A DNA stretch of 64,000 bases from Nocardia sp. CC227C (GTDB lineage: Bacteria > Actinomycetota > Actinomycetes > Mycobacteriales > Mycobacteriaceae), in assembly GCF_030767025.1 (NCBI RefSeq), contig NZ_JASITE010000021.1, forward strand, positions 1 to 64,000, read 5' to 3'. This document shows, in pieces, positions 34,464 to 43,575 of this stretch. The position numbers were made by a program, and so were the translations under genes. The number at the start of each line of letters is the position of its first letter. Position 1 is the first letter of the stretch. The notes beneath the pieces are model-generated. The model was not told the origin of the DNA and searched no databases. It saw only the letters and a program-made list of their open reading frames with translations.

Positions 34464-34822
34464 CGCCGCTGTGTCGCGCACGGTGACGCCGCCACGCCGC
34501 ACACGATGGCCTCCACACCACGCACGGCGGCTCCGCACCGCCACGCACGTCCCGCCACGCCATGTCACGCCACCGCGCCGCCCACAGCCCCGCACGCCCC
34601 GCACGGTGACGCCCCGTCGCCCCGATCCGCCCCCCAGGCCAGACAGTTGCTGACGTGTCACATGGCACACCCGGAATCGGTGCCGACACCCGGTACACTG
34701 GACCGCTGCATGTGTGACATCAGGTTGAAGCACCGCCCCAGTGAATTCGTGCCCGAAACCTGCCTCCGTAGCATGGCCACGACCGCAAATCCCGACGTCA
34801 AACCTATGAGGCGAACATAACC
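34464..34822 (+). promoter_or_regulatory. Intergenic region before guaB1: direct repeats, then promoter
   Basis: The left part is low-complexity GC-rich sequence. An 18-base CGCGCACGGTGACGCCGC, which includes the helicase stop codon, occurs at 34452-34469 and again exactly at 34475-34492; a close copy lies at 34599-34615. The right part looks like a normal promoter: TACACT at 34694-34699 is a good -10 box, with an untranslated leader of about 117 bases before guaB1. TGTCACATG (from 34656) and CATGTGTGACA (from 34709) form a loose dyad around the promoter. No gene is visible. Confidence 0.5.
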
Positions 34823-36259
34823 GTGCAGTTCCTCCCCGGGCACAATCCGCCCTACGACCTGACCTACGACGATGTCTTCCTCGTCCCCAGCCGGACGGAT
34901 GTGACGTCGCGATTCGATGTCGACCTGTCCACCAGCGACGGGACCGGCACCACCATTCCGATCGTCGTCGCGAATATGACGGCCGTCGCCGGTAAGCGCA
35001 TGGCCGAGACGGTCGCGCGCCGCGGCGGACTGGTGGTGCTGCCGCAGGATCTGCCGATTCCGGCCGCCGCCGAGACCATCGGTTTCGTGAAGAGCCGCTC
35101 GCTCACCGCCGACACGCCGGTGGTGCTGAGCCCGGAGCATTCGGTGTCCGACGCGCTCGGGCTCATTCACAAGCGCGCGCACGGCGCGGTCGTGGTGGTC
35201 GAGGACGGCAAGCCGGTCGGTGTGGTCACCGAGGGCTCCTGCGCCGACGTGGACCGGTTCGCGCGGCTGCGCACGGTCGCGGACGCCGATTTCGTCACCG
35301 CCGACGCCGCCACCTCGCCGCGCGACATCTTCGATCTGCTCGAGCACAACCACTCGGGTATCGCCGTGCTGGTCAACGGCGACGGCAGCCTGGCGGGCGT
35401 CATGACCCGCACCGGCGCCGTCCGCACCGGCATCTACCAGCCCGCGGTCGACGCGCACGGCAAGCTGCGCGTCGCCGCCGCGGTCGGCATCAACGGCGAT
35501 ATCCCGGCCAAGGCCAAGGCCCTGGTCGACGCCGGCGCCGACGTGCTGGTCATGGATACCGCGCACGGCCATCAGGGCAAGATGCTGGAGGCGCTGCGCT
35601 CGGTCTCCGGACTGGGCCTGGGCGTGCCGATCGTGGCGGGCAACGTGGTCTCCGCGGCGGGCACCCGCGATCTCATCGAGGCGGGCGCGGACATCATCAA
35701 GGTCGGGGTCGGCCCCGGCGCCATGTGCACCACCCGCATGATGACCGGCGTGGGCCGCCCGCAGCTGTCCGCGGTGGCCGAATGCGCCGCCGCCGCCAAG
35801 GAATTCGGCAAGCACGTATGGGCCGACGGCGGTGTCCGGCACCCGCGTGACGTGGCCTTGGCGCTGGCGGTGGGCGCGGCCAACGTGATGGTCGGCTCCT
35901 GGTTCGCGGGCACCTACGAATCGCCCGGTGATCTGCGCATCGACCGCGACGGCAACCGCTACAAGGAGAGCTTCGGCATGGCGTCCAAGCGCGCCGTCGC
36001 CGCCCGCACCGCCTCGGACTCCGCCTTCGACCGCGCCCGCAAGGCGCTGTTCGAGGAGGGCATCTCGTCCTCGCGCATGCGGCTGGATCCCGAACGCCCC
36101 GGCGTGGAGGATCTGCTCGACCACATCACCTCCGGTGTGCGCAGCTCCTGCACCTACGCGGGCGCGAGCAACCTGGCGGAATTCCACGAGCGCGCCATCC
36201 TGGGCGTGCAGTCGGCGGCCGGATTCGCCGAGGGCCGCCCGCTGCCGTCCGGCTGGTGA
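34823..36259 (+). CDS. guaB1: GuaB1-type IMP dehydrogenase/GMP reductase family enzyme with CBS domains
   Basis: 478 aa. The barrel starts LTYDDVFLVPSRTDVTSRF; two CBS motifs occupy about residues 95-205 (VVLSPEHSVSDALGLIHKR, VGVVTEG); the catalytic loop is KVGVGPGAMCTTRMMTGVGRPQ with the nucleophilic Cys. This matches the mycobacterial GuaB1 (Rv1843c) type, which I recall was shown to act as a CBS-containing GMP reductase rather than an IMP dehydrogenase, so GMP to IMP recycling is the best guess. GTG at 34823. A terminator follows at 36278-36318 and the two CNNM genes lie downstream, as in M. tuberculosis. Confidence 0.9.
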   Translation: MQFLPGHNPPYDLTYDDVFLVPSRTDVTSRFDVDLSTSDGTGTTIPIVVANMTAVAGKRMAETVARRGGLVVLPQDLPIPAAAETIGFVKSRSLTADTPVVLSPEHSVSDALGLIHKRAHGAVVVVEDGKPVGVVTEGSCADVDRFARLRTVADADFVTADAATSPRDIFDLLEHNHSGIAVLVNGDGSLAGVMTRTGAVRTGIYQPAVDAHGKLRVAAAVGINGDIPAKAKALVDAGADVLVMDTAHGHQGKMLEALRSVSGLGLGVPIVAGNVVSAAGTRDLIEAGADIIKVGVGPGAMCTTRMMTGVGRPQLSAVAECAAAAKEFGKHVWADGGVRHPRDVALALAVGAANVMVGSWFAGTYESPGDLRIDRDGNRYKESFGMASKRAVAARTASDSAFDRARKALFEEGISSSRMRLDPERPGVEDLLDHITSGVRSSCTYAGASNLAEFHERAILGVQSAAGFAEGRPLPSGW

Positions 36260-36277
36260 CATCGCGACCCACCGCCT

Positions 36278-36318
36278 GAACCGGGCGGTCGCCGGGGCCA
36301 ATCCCGGGACCGCCCGGT
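36278..36318 (+). terminator. Hairpin terminator after guaB1
   Basis: AACCGGGCGGTC and GACCGCCCGGTT form a perfect 12-base stem around a 17-base loop, starting 19 bases after the guaB1 stop. Confidence 0.75.
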
Positions 36319-36447
36319 TTCGCGCGTCCGGCACGCTCACCGGGCAGCGCTGCCGGTAGCATGAGGGCGGCCGGGGTCGCCGCGGCGGCGATCTCGCATA
36401 TCCGCACCGGCCCCAGCACCCCGTATTCGATCTGCGAAAGGAACCAG

Positions 36448-36552
36448 TTGTCACCCGCGTCCGAGGGCGCCGCTCAGGAGGGCTCGTCTACCGAGCCGGG
36501 TGACAAACCCGGCGCCATCGCTCTCCCAGCACCGACGGCTCGGTGGTGCTGA
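36448..36552 (+). CDS. Possible 34-codon leader ORF overlapping the CNNM gene start
   Basis: A TTG at 36448 with AAGGA 6 bases upstream opens 34 codons (LSPASEGAAQEGSSTEP...) that end at 36552, ten bases inside the downstream CNNM gene, whose own GTG start at 36543 has no visible ribosome site. This could be a translationally coupled leader. The composition is unremarkable, and I cannot show it is translated. Confidence 0.25.
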   Translation: MSPASEGAAQEGSSTEPGDKPGAIALPAPTARWC

Positions 36553-37925
36553 CCGTGTCCACCGTGTTCACCATTCTCGCTCTGCTCGGCTTCCTGGCGT
36601 TGACCGCCGGGACGGCGTTGTTCGTGGCCGCCGAGTTCTCGCTCACCGCCCTGGAACGCTCCACCGTGGACGCGCACGCCCGCCAGGGCGACCGCCCGGC
36701 CCGGCAGGTGCGCCAAGCGCATCGCACACTGTCGTTCCAGCTCTCCGGCGCACAGCTGGGCATCACCATCACCACACTGATCACCGGCTATATCGCCGAA
36801 CCGGTGCTGGCGCGGCTGCTGGAACCGCCGTTCACCGCCGCCGGCCTGAGTTCAGGTGTCTCGCACGGTATTTCGCTGGCGCTGGCGCTGATCCTGGCCA
36901 CCTCGCTGTCCATGATCTACGGCGAGCTGGTGCCCAAGAACATCGCCATCGCCGCACCGCTGGCGACCGCGCGGTTCACCGCCGGGCCCATGGTGGCGTT
37001 CTCGGCCGTCTTCCGGTGGATGATCAATTTCCTGAACGGCACCGCGAACTGGGCGGTGCGCCGGATGGGCATCGAACCGGCCGAGGAGCTGCGGTCGGCG
37101 CGCTCACCGCAGGAGCTCGGGTCGCTGGTGCGCACCTCGGCCCTGCACGGCGCGATCGACCAGCGCACCGCGCAGGTGGTGGACCGGTCGCTGCGCTTCG
37201 GTGAACGTTCCGCCGAGGAACTCATGACCCCGCGCGTGAAGATCGAAACCCTGGACCAGGACGACACCATCGCCGACCTCATCGCCGCCGCGGGCCGCAC
37301 CGGCTACTCGCGGTTCCCGGTGATCGACGGCGATCTGGACAACACCCTCGGCATCGTGCACATCAAACAGGCGTTCCTGCACCCGGTGCGCGCCCGGCGC
37401 AGCATCCGGCTGAAGTCCATCGCCCAGCCGGTGCCCATCGTGCCCGCCTCCCTCGACGGCGACGAGGTGCTCGAACGCGTGCGCGCCGACGGCATGCAGG
37501 TGACCCTGGTGGTGGACGAGTACGGCGGCACCGCGGGCATCGTCACCATGGAGGATCTGATCGAGGAGATCCTCGGCGATGTGCGCGACGAGCACGACGA
37601 GGAGGAACTCGACGTGCGCCGCACCGCGGCGGGCTGGAACTGCTCGGGCCTGCTGCGCGTCGACGAGGTGTCGGCCACCACCGGATACCACGCGCCCGAA
37701 GGCGAATACGAGACCCTGGGTGGTCTGGTGCTGACCCAGCTGGGCCGGATCCCGGCGGCCGGGGACGAGGTGCTGCTCCCGCACTCCGACAATGCCTTCG
37801 AACCGCACACCCGCGGCGGCTGGATCGCCAAGGTGGAGCGGATGGACGGCCACCGCATCGACCGCGTGCTGCTGTGCCCGGTCGACGCCGAGGCCCGCGC
37901 GACCTGGGAGCAGCGGCATGGGTGA
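36543..37925 (+). CDS. CNNM/CorC-type membrane protein with CBS pair (Rv1842c-like)
   Basis: 460 aa. DUF21/CNNM transmembrane domain (about 1-200) with ALFVAAEFSLTALERS, SGAQLGITITTLITGYIAEP and YGELVPKNIAIAAP; a CBS pair (about 215-340) beginning ELMTPRVKIETL and containing YSRFPVIDGD and VDEYGGTAGIVTMEDLIEEILG; and a C-terminal CorC_HlyC domain. The family is linked to Mg or other divalent cation transport. GTG 36543 is the first possible start after an in-frame stop at 36501. It overlaps the second CNNM gene by 8 bases. Confidence 0.9.
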   Translation: MVLTVSTVFTILALLGFLALTAGTALFVAAEFSLTALERSTVDAHARQGDRPARQVRQAHRTLSFQLSGAQLGITITTLITGYIAEPVLARLLEPPFTAAGLSSGVSHGISLALALILATSLSMIYGELVPKNIAIAAPLATARFTAGPMVAFSAVFRWMINFLNGTANWAVRRMGIEPAEELRSARSPQELGSLVRTSALHGAIDQRTAQVVDRSLRFGERSAEELMTPRVKIETLDQDDTIADLIAAAGRTGYSRFPVIDGDLDNTLGIVHIKQAFLHPVRARRSIRLKSIAQPVPIVPASLDGDEVLERVRADGMQVTLVVDEYGGTAGIVTMEDLIEEILGDVRDEHDEEELDVRRTAAGWNCSGLLRVDEVSATTGYHAPEGEYETLGGLVLTQLGRIPAAGDEVLLPHSDNAFEPHTRGGWIAKVERMDGHRIDRVLLCPVDAEARATWEQRHG

Positions 37926-38982
37926 TTGGCTCGCGGTACTGCTCACCGTCTTCCTGCTGCTCGGCAACGCCTTCTTCGTCGGCGCCGAGTTCGCACTCAT
38001 CTCCGCTCGCCGAGACCGACTGGAAGCCCTTGCGGCACAGGGCAAGCGCAGCGCCACCACGGTGATCGAAGCGGCCCAGAATCTGTCCATGATGCTGGCG
38101 GCGGCGCAGCTGGGCATCACCATCTGCTCCATCCTGCTGGGCCGGGTGGGTGAGCCCGCGGTCGCGCATCTGCTGGAGCGGCCCTTCCACCTGCTCGGCG
38201 TCCCCGATCAGCTGCTGCACCCCATCGCCTTCGCGGTGGCGCTCACCGTCGTGGTGGTGCTGCACATTCTGCTCGGCGAGATGATCCCGAAGAACATCGC
38301 CCTGGCCGGGCCGGAACGGATGGCGCTGCTGCTGGTGCCGGCACACCTGATGTGGCTGCGGCTGGCGCGCCCGCTCATCGCGCTCTACAACCTGGCCGCG
38401 AATCTGACGCTGCGGGCGCTGCGCATCGAACCCAAGGACGAGCTGGACGCCACCGTCTCCTCGGTGGAGTTGGCGGAGATGTTCGGCGAATCGCACTCCG
38501 AGGGACTGCTGGACGAGGAGGAGCATCGCCGCCTCACCCAGGCGCTCGGTTCCAGTGACCGCATGGTCTCCGACGTGATGGTGCCGCTGGACAAGGTGCG
38601 GTCGGCCCCGCTGCGCGGGGACGGCACCACGCTCGGCGATATCGAATCCGCCGTGGCCGAGACCGGCTACTCCCGCTACCCGGTGCGCGCCACCGACGGG
38701 TCCCTGGTCGGCTATCTGCACGTCAAGGATGTGCTGGACCTGGTCGCCGACGACACGGCCGGACCCGGCACCCCGATCCCGCGCACCGATATCCGGCCGT
38801 TGCCCACCCTGAGCGGCGGAGCCACCCTGTTCGAGGCGCTGGCCCGGTTGCGGCGCACCAACTCCCACCTCGGCCGGGTGGTGGACGGGCACGGCAATAC
38901 GGTCGGCATCGTGGCCCTGGAGGATCTGGTGGAGGAGTTCGTCGGCACCGTCCGCGACGCCACCCATCGCCTGGCGGAATGA
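37918..38982 (+). CDS. CNNM-type membrane protein with CBS pair (Rv1841c-like)
   Basis: 354 aa, shorter paralogue of the upstream gene without a C-terminal CorC_HlyC domain. GNAFFVGAEFALISARRDRLE, AAQLGITICSILLGRVGEPA and LGEMIPKNIALAGPE form the DUF21 membrane domain; VSDVMVPLDKVRSAP starts the CBS pair, which ends VGIVALEDLVEEFVG. The two proteins probably form a heteromer, given 8-base overlap and conserved pairing in mycobacteria. Its stop overlaps the next gene (ATGA). Confidence 0.9.
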   Translation: MGDWLAVLLTVFLLLGNAFFVGAEFALISARRDRLEALAAQGKRSATTVIEAAQNLSMMLAAAQLGITICSILLGRVGEPAVAHLLERPFHLLGVPDQLLHPIAFAVALTVVVVLHILLGEMIPKNIALAGPERMALLLVPAHLMWLRLARPLIALYNLAANLTLRALRIEPKDELDATVSSVELAEMFGESHSEGLLDEEEHRRLTQALGSSDRMVSDVMVPLDKVRSAPLRGDGTTLGDIESAVAETGYSRYPVRATDGSLVGYLHVKDVLDLVADDTAGPGTPIPRTDIRPLPTLSGGATLFEALARLRRTNSHLGRVVDGHGNTVGIVALEDLVEEFVGTVRDATHRLAE

Positions 38983-39899
38983 GCATGTCGGACAGCGAAC
39001 TACGAGCGCTCGGGCCGCGGATCCTGCCGCGGTCCGAGTGGAACGCCCGCGCGGCCGCCCACCGGGACCGGGTCGACGCGCTGATCGGACCGTACCTGCG
39101 GCAGCGGGCGGCCGGTTCCACCCATCCGGTGATCGACTTCCTCTTCACCTATTACGGGCACAAGCCCGCGCAGCTGAAGCGGTGGCATCCGGGATACGGG
39201 GTGGCGCTCGCCGATGCCGCCGAGTACGCGGATTACCGCGGCTACCAAGGAATTCCACTATCGGCGAGCGACGGTGACGGCACCGCGTGGACCGCGGCCC
39301 CCGCCTTTCTCGCCAAGCGCCGCGACACCATCGCCTTCGTCGCCGACCTGCTGGCCGCGACCGCCACCCGGCCCGCCCAGCTGTCCTGCTTCGGGCTGCA
39401 CGAATGGGCCATGGTCTACCGCACCGACGACATCCGCCATCAGCAGGTCCCGCTGCGACTCGGCTCCGCGGGCACCGACGCGGTCGTCGAATCCATGCGG
39501 CTGCGCTGCACCCACTTCGACGCTTACCGCTTCTTCACCCCGGACGCCGTCCCCCGCAACGACGAACACCTCACCCGCGCCGACCAGATCGCCCGCGAGC
39601 AGCCCGGGTGCCTGCACGCCAATATGGACCTCTACAAGTGGGGCTTCAAACTCACCCCCCTCATCGACTCCGACCTCCTCTTCGACTGCTTCGACCTGGC
39701 CTGCACCGCCCGCGAACTCGACATGCGGGCCAGCCCCTACGACCTCGCCGCCTACGGCTACACCCCGATCACCATCGAAACCCCCTCCGGCCGTGCCGAA
39801 TACGTCCGCGCCCAGGCCATGATCGCCGATCGTGCCACGGCGCTGCGCTCCCGGCTGCTCGACCGCTGCCAGGCCCTGCTGTCACTCACCTCGACGTAG
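38979..39899 (+). CDS. Conserved actinobacterial protein of unknown function
   Basis: 306 aa, soluble, no signal or membrane segment. Landmarks are HPVIDFLFTYYGHKPAQLKRWHPG, LSCFGLHEWAMVYR, RCTHFDAYRFFTPDA, HANMDLYKWGFKLTPLIDSD and ASPYDLAAYGYTPITIETPSGRAEYV. The many His, Cys and Asp residues in conserved-looking blocks suggest an enzyme. Such proteins are sometimes labelled 3-methyladenine DNA glycosylase in databases, but I see no helix-hairpin-helix or other glycosylase motif and do not adopt that name. The start overlaps the CNNM stop (ATGA), so it is co-translated with the transporter pair. Confidence 0.75.
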   Translation: MSMSDSELRALGPRILPRSEWNARAAAHRDRVDALIGPYLRQRAAGSTHPVIDFLFTYYGHKPAQLKRWHPGYGVALADAAEYADYRGYQGIPLSASDGDGTAWTAAPAFLAKRRDTIAFVADLLAATATRPAQLSCFGLHEWAMVYRTDDIRHQQVPLRLGSAGTDAVVESMRLRCTHFDAYRFFTPDAVPRNDEHLTRADQIAREQPGCLHANMDLYKWGFKLTPLIDSDLLFDCFDLACTARELDMRASPYDLAAYGYTPITIETPSGRAEYVRAQAMIADRATALRSRLLDRCQALLSLTST

Positions 39900-40103
39900 T
39901 CGAAGCACCGATCGGGTAAGCCGATCCCGGTCGCAGCGTGAACGGCACCGGGTGTACGGCGTTGGGCTGACCGGAGCCGCCAATCCGGGCCAGAACCCTA
40001 CCGGTCGGTCAGATTATCCATTAACTTATGACGGTATCCGGGGCCACAGTCCGCGCTTGTGTGTGCCCCGGATCACTGACACTGATGTCCGGGAGAAGGT
40101 CGG

Positions 40104-41690
40104 GTGACCGCAATGTCGCGGTGGACGAATCTGCGTCGGTCCAAGCCTGTCGTCGTGGTGGCGGCGGCGCTGCTGGCGGCGGCCGTGCTGCCGATCGGGG
40201 GTGCGTCGGCGGATCTGCAATCCGACATTCAGAATGCGGTGCGGGAATTCCTGGATGTGGGGCGGACGGCCGTACCGCGTGCCGACTGTGGGCCGGGGGC
40301 CATGCCGGAGCCCGGATTGCAGGGCGACGTCCCGGCCGCCGATCGCAGCAGCGGGCGCAGCACACAGGGGTATCGGTGCAATATGACCTTCGTCGGGGGG
40401 CATGTCGGGCGCGGGGCGGGGATCACCTCGGCCACCTTCGAGCACTGCTCCTACACCGGGTCGTTCTTCCCCGGCAATATCCTCGGGCCGTCGCAGGGTG
40501 TGCAGGTGCTCGACGTCTCCGACCCGACGAATCCGGTGGTGACCGCCACCCTCACCGAACCGGCCATGCTGGCCGGCACATGGGAGTCGCTCAAGGTCAA
40601 TGCCGAACGAAAACTGCTGGTGGGCACCGGAGTTCCGATCGGCGAGGGTGCGGGGTACCTGTCGGTCTACGACATCTCCGACTGCGCGCATCCGCGGCTG
40701 TTGAATCCGGGACCGGGCACCAATCTGCTCATGCCGCTGCCGATCACCACCCACGAGGGCGGATTCTCCCCCGATGGGCGCACCTACTGGGCCTCCGGCA
40801 TCGCGCCCGGCTTCGTGAGCGCCGTCGATCTCACCGATCCCGCGAATCCGCACGTCGTCTGGCAGGGCTTGACCGGTATCGAGGCGCACGGGTTCGGGAT
40901 CAGCCCGGACGGCAATCGCATGTACCTGTCCGCGCTCGGCGGCTTCACCGTGCTCGACATCAGTGCGGTGCAGCGACGCGACCCGAATCCACAGGTGCCG
41001 CATCTGGGCCGGGTGTTCTGGACCGACGGCTGGGCGACCCAGCACAGCGTGCCGGTCACCTATGACGGACGCCCGTACCTGTTCACCGTCGACGAAGGCG
41101 GTTCCGGCGGTGTCAAACTCATCGATATCGCCGACGAGACCGCGCCGACCGTGGCCGCCAAGATCAAGCTGGAGATCAACCTGCCGCAGCACCAGGACTC
41201 CCTCATCGCCTCGTCGATGGGCGGATCGGTGTTCTCCTACGACGCCCACTACTGCGCCGCCGACCGCCCCGTGAACCCCACCGCTCTGGCCTGCGGGTGG
41301 GAGTCCTCCGGCATCCGCGTCTTCGACGTGCGCGATCCGTTCGCCATCCGGGAGATCGCCTACTTCAATCCGCCCGCACGCACCGGCCGCAATCTGGAGC
41401 TGTGGAACTCCCCGCACGCGCTGGCCTCGCTGATCGGCGTGCCCGCCATGGAGTTCCCTTCGGCGGCCCGCGCCATCCTGGAGGGGCAGTTCGATATCGG
41501 ACAGGCGCTGTCGCAGCGTTCGGGCATGCTGGCCTTCGGCGATCTGTCCACCGACTGGTGCTTCGCGCCGCCGGAATGGCACGGCAGCCAACTGTGGACC
41601 AGCTGCAACGACAACGGATTCATGGTGTTGCAGCTCGATGAGAGCGTCTACACCCCGCCAGCCGATCAGCAGTCCGTGGTCGGCTCGTGA
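40104..41690 (+). CDS. Secreted LVIVD-type beta-propeller protein
   Basis: 528 aa. Signal peptide at residues 1-37 (positive SRWTNLRRSK, hydrophobic VVVVAAALLAAAVLP, cleavage near ASA-DL). The mature part has repeated blades with the LDVSDPTNPVV, YDISDCAHPRLL, VDLTDPANPHVV, LDISAVQR, IDIADETAPTVA and FDVRDPFAIRE pattern of LVIVD repeats, so it is an extracellular six- to seven-bladed propeller. Several Cys suggest disulfides. GTG 40104 and ATG 40113 are both possible starts; GGGAGAAGG precedes. Overlaps the DUF305 gene (GTGA). The repeat family has no defined activity; such pairs may handle surface metal or envelope proteins. Confidence 0.8.
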   Translation: MTAMSRWTNLRRSKPVVVVAAALLAAAVLPIGGASADLQSDIQNAVREFLDVGRTAVPRADCGPGAMPEPGLQGDVPAADRSSGRSTQGYRCNMTFVGGHVGRGAGITSATFEHCSYTGSFFPGNILGPSQGVQVLDVSDPTNPVVTATLTEPAMLAGTWESLKVNAERKLLVGTGVPIGEGAGYLSVYDISDCAHPRLLNPGPGTNLLMPLPITTHEGGFSPDGRTYWASGIAPGFVSAVDLTDPANPHVVWQGLTGIEAHGFGISPDGNRMYLSALGGFTVLDISAVQRRDPNPQVPHLGRVFWTDGWATQHSVPVTYDGRPYLFTVDEGGSGGVKLIDIADETAPTVAAKIKLEINLPQHQDSLIASSMGGSVFSYDAHYCAADRPVNPTALACGWESSGIRVFDVRDPFAIREIAYFNPPARTGRNLELWNSPHALASLIGVPAMEFPSAARAILEGQFDIGQALSQRSGMLAFGDLSTDWCFAPPEWHGSQLWTSCNDNGFMVLQLDESVYTPPADQQSVVGS

Positions 41691-42340
41691 ACCGGCTGCG
41701 TGTCGTCGCCTACCTGGCGGCGGCGCTGCTGCTGGTCGCGATCGGTATGGCGTTGCGCCCCAGCCTGATCCCCGACAATCGGAGCGCACCCCCGGTACTG
41801 GACGCGGTCGAGATCGGGTTCACCCGGGACATGCTGGCCCACCATGAACAGGCGCTGCTCATGGTGCAGCGGCTCGATCCCGCCGCCGATCCCGCGATTC
41901 GGAAACTGGCACAGCAGATCTCCGACACCCAGCGGGTGGAGATCGGCACCATGCTGGGCTGGCTGCGGCTCGCCGGCGTCTCCCCCACCACACGCGAGCC
42001 GATGGCCTGGATGCGTGCGAGCGAAGCCGCTGCCGCACACGGACACTCGGCTCCGACCAGCACCACCGCCGCGAATTCCGGCCAGCGCATGCCCGGTATG
42101 GCGAGCTACGCCGAACTCGACGCCTTGGCATCCGCCCGCGGAGCCGACGCCGAAACGCTGTTCCTGCAACTCATGCTGCGCCACCATCTGGGCGGCGTCA
42201 CCATGGCGAAGGCCGCCGACGAACTGCTCACCTCGGGGCCGGTGAAGGAGGCGGCGCGCGCGATGATGACGGCGCAGAACCAGGAGGCGGGCATCATGAC
42301 CATCGTGCTGGCCCAGCGCGGCGCACAACCGCTGCCCTGA
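41687..42340 (+). CDS. DUF305-family exported protein
   Basis: 217 aa. N-terminal membrane anchor or signal (VVAYLAAALLLVAIGMAL), then two DUF305 four-helix units: FTRDMLAHHEQALLMVQRL and LFLQLMLRHHLGGVTMAKAA, each with the paired His (HH) of the family, and MASYAELDALASARG between them. DUF305 proteins are ferritin-like and often metal-associated (copper or silver), by family knowledge. GTG start overlaps the propeller gene stop, so the two exported proteins are co-translated and probably act together outside the membrane. Confidence 0.85.
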   Translation: MNRLRVVAYLAAALLLVAIGMALRPSLIPDNRSAPPVLDAVEIGFTRDMLAHHEQALLMVQRLDPAADPAIRKLAQQISDTQRVEIGTMLGWLRLAGVSPTTREPMAWMRASEAAAAHGHSAPTSTTAANSGQRMPGMASYAELDALASARGADAETLFLQLMLRHHLGGVTMAKAADELLTSGPVKEAARAMMTAQNQEAGIMTIVLAQRGAQPLP

Positions 42341-42418
42341 CGCGGCGCGCCACCTGCCCGTCGGTATCGTCGATAGCGTTCGACGGCCCGCCGGGGCCGG
42401 GAGAGGTTGATCGAGAGC

Positions 42419-43141
42419 ATGGCCCAGCCGGAGACCCTCACCATTCCGGAACACATCCACGGCTACCCGCGGGTGGCGTTCGGCGGCTATGTCGCGGGTA
42501 TGCTCGCCCGGCACTGCGGGGCCGAGACGGTCCGGGTCGACTTCCGCCGCGCGGTACCGGTCGGCGCACCCGTCACCATCAGCACCGACTGCGCGCACAC
42601 CAGCCTGACCGGTGCCGACGGCCAGCTGCTGGCCGAGGCCGCGCCCGCCGCGCTCACCTGCGCGCCGCCGCCCGCGCCCTCCTGGTCGGAGGCCAAGCGC
42701 GCCACCGAAGCGGCGCTCTCCTCCCCCGATCGCCAGGTCACCGACTGCTACGGCTGCGGCGTGCTGTGCGAGCCCGGCCGCGGTCTGCGCCTGTTCCCGT
42801 GGGCCACCCCCGACCGCCGGGTCATGGCCGCCGCCTGGACCCCCGATCCGGGTCTGGCCGACGAACACGGGGAACTCCCGCCCGAGGTCGTCTGGTCCAC
42901 CCTGGACTGCCCCGGCGGCATCGCGGCCTGGGTGTTCCAGGGCATGGGCCGGCGGGCGGTCACCGCCGCCCTGACCGCCACCACGTCGCAACCCGTACTC
43001 GCCGGTGCGGAGTACATCGCCTATGCCTGGGCGCTGCACCGGGACGGCCGCAAACACACCGTCGGCGTGGCGCTCTCGACGCCGGACGGGCAGCCGTGCG
43101 CGGTCGCCGAGGCGCTCTGGATCGCCCCGCGCACCGCCTGA
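42419..43141 (+). CDS. Hot-dog-fold protein, possible acyl-CoA thioesterase
   Basis: 240 aa. IHGYPRVAFGGYVAGMLARH and VRVDFRRAVPVGAPVTIS read like the first hot-dog unit of a double-hot-dog thioesterase; PPEVVWSTLDCPGGIAAW and GAEYIAYAWALHRDGRKH form the second. A CYGCGVLCEPGRGLRL stretch in the middle has four Cys-rich residues and may bind metal. No catalytic residue can be assigned with confidence. ATG 42419 is used; a TTG 12 bases upstream opens the same frame but is too close to the GGGAGAGG site. Monocistronic. Confidence 0.65.
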   Translation: MAQPETLTIPEHIHGYPRVAFGGYVAGMLARHCGAETVRVDFRRAVPVGAPVTISTDCAHTSLTGADGQLLAEAAPAALTCAPPPAPSWSEAKRATEAALSSPDRQVTDCYGCGVLCEPGRGLRLFPWATPDRRVMAAAWTPDPGLADEHGELPPEVVWSTLDCPGGIAAWVFQGMGRRAVTAALTATTSQPVLAGAEYIAYAWALHRDGRKHTVGVALSTPDGQPCAVAEALWIAPRTA

Positions 43142-43186
43142 TCACTCCGGCCAGTCCGAGCCCTCGATCACCGTGACGAAGTTCGT

Positions 43187-43575
43187 CAACGCCCGGGCGG
43201 GCAATCCCAGTTCTCGGTGGCCGCGCGGCTGCCGCGCCGCGCCACGACCCGCTGCGCGCCCTGCTCGACGACATCCTCGCCGATCCCGCCGCCGACCATT
43301 CCCTGCCCGCCATGGCCGCCCGCGCCGCCCTCAGCATCCGCCACCTCACCCGGCTGTTCCGCGAACACCTCGACACCACCCCCGCCGCCTTCGTGGAGTC
43401 GGTGCGCCTGGAGGCGGCGCAGAGTCTGCTGGAATCGGGTGAATCCGTGGCCCGCACCGCCCACCGCTGCGGCCTGGGCAGCGAGGAATCGCTGCGCCGC
43501 GCGTTCCTGCGCCGGCTGGGCGTCACCCCGTCGGCCTACCGCGCCCGCTTCCGCACGGCCCTGCACCGCGCCTAA
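43187..43575 (+). pseudogene. Remnant of an AraC/GlxA-type regulator (C-terminal HTH only)
   Basis: An AraC-type double HTH is readable in one frame from about 43243 (HDPLRALLDDILADP, LPAMAARAALSIRHLTRLFREH, PAAFVESVRLEAAQSLLES, ARTAHRCGLGSEESLRRAFLRRLGVTPSAYR). The expected upstream linker, GGQSQFSVAARLPRR, lies in a different frame (43196-43241), so a frameshift falls at about 43241. The N-terminal DJ-1/PfpI domain of GlxA-family regulators is gone. An ATG at 43312 could still give an 87-residue HTH fragment. Ends 4 bases into the opposite DM13 gene. Confidence 0.65.

Noticed and set aside
33210..34733. 507-codon minus-strand frame over the helicase
   Set aside because: It mirrors the helicase insertion, with repeated Gly/Val/Ser runs, and has no recognisable domain, whereas the helicase motifs are intact.
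38979..39899. 3-methyladenine DNA glycosylase as the product name
   Set aside because: The label is familiar for this family, but no glycosylase fold motif is visible, so it is left as unknown function.
43142..43212. Minus-strand tail reading ELGLPARALTNFVTVIEGSD before a stop
   Set aside because: It resembles the C-terminus of a LysR- or NmrA-type protein, but only about 23 codons are readable and the AraC remnant covers part of them, so I do not call a gene.
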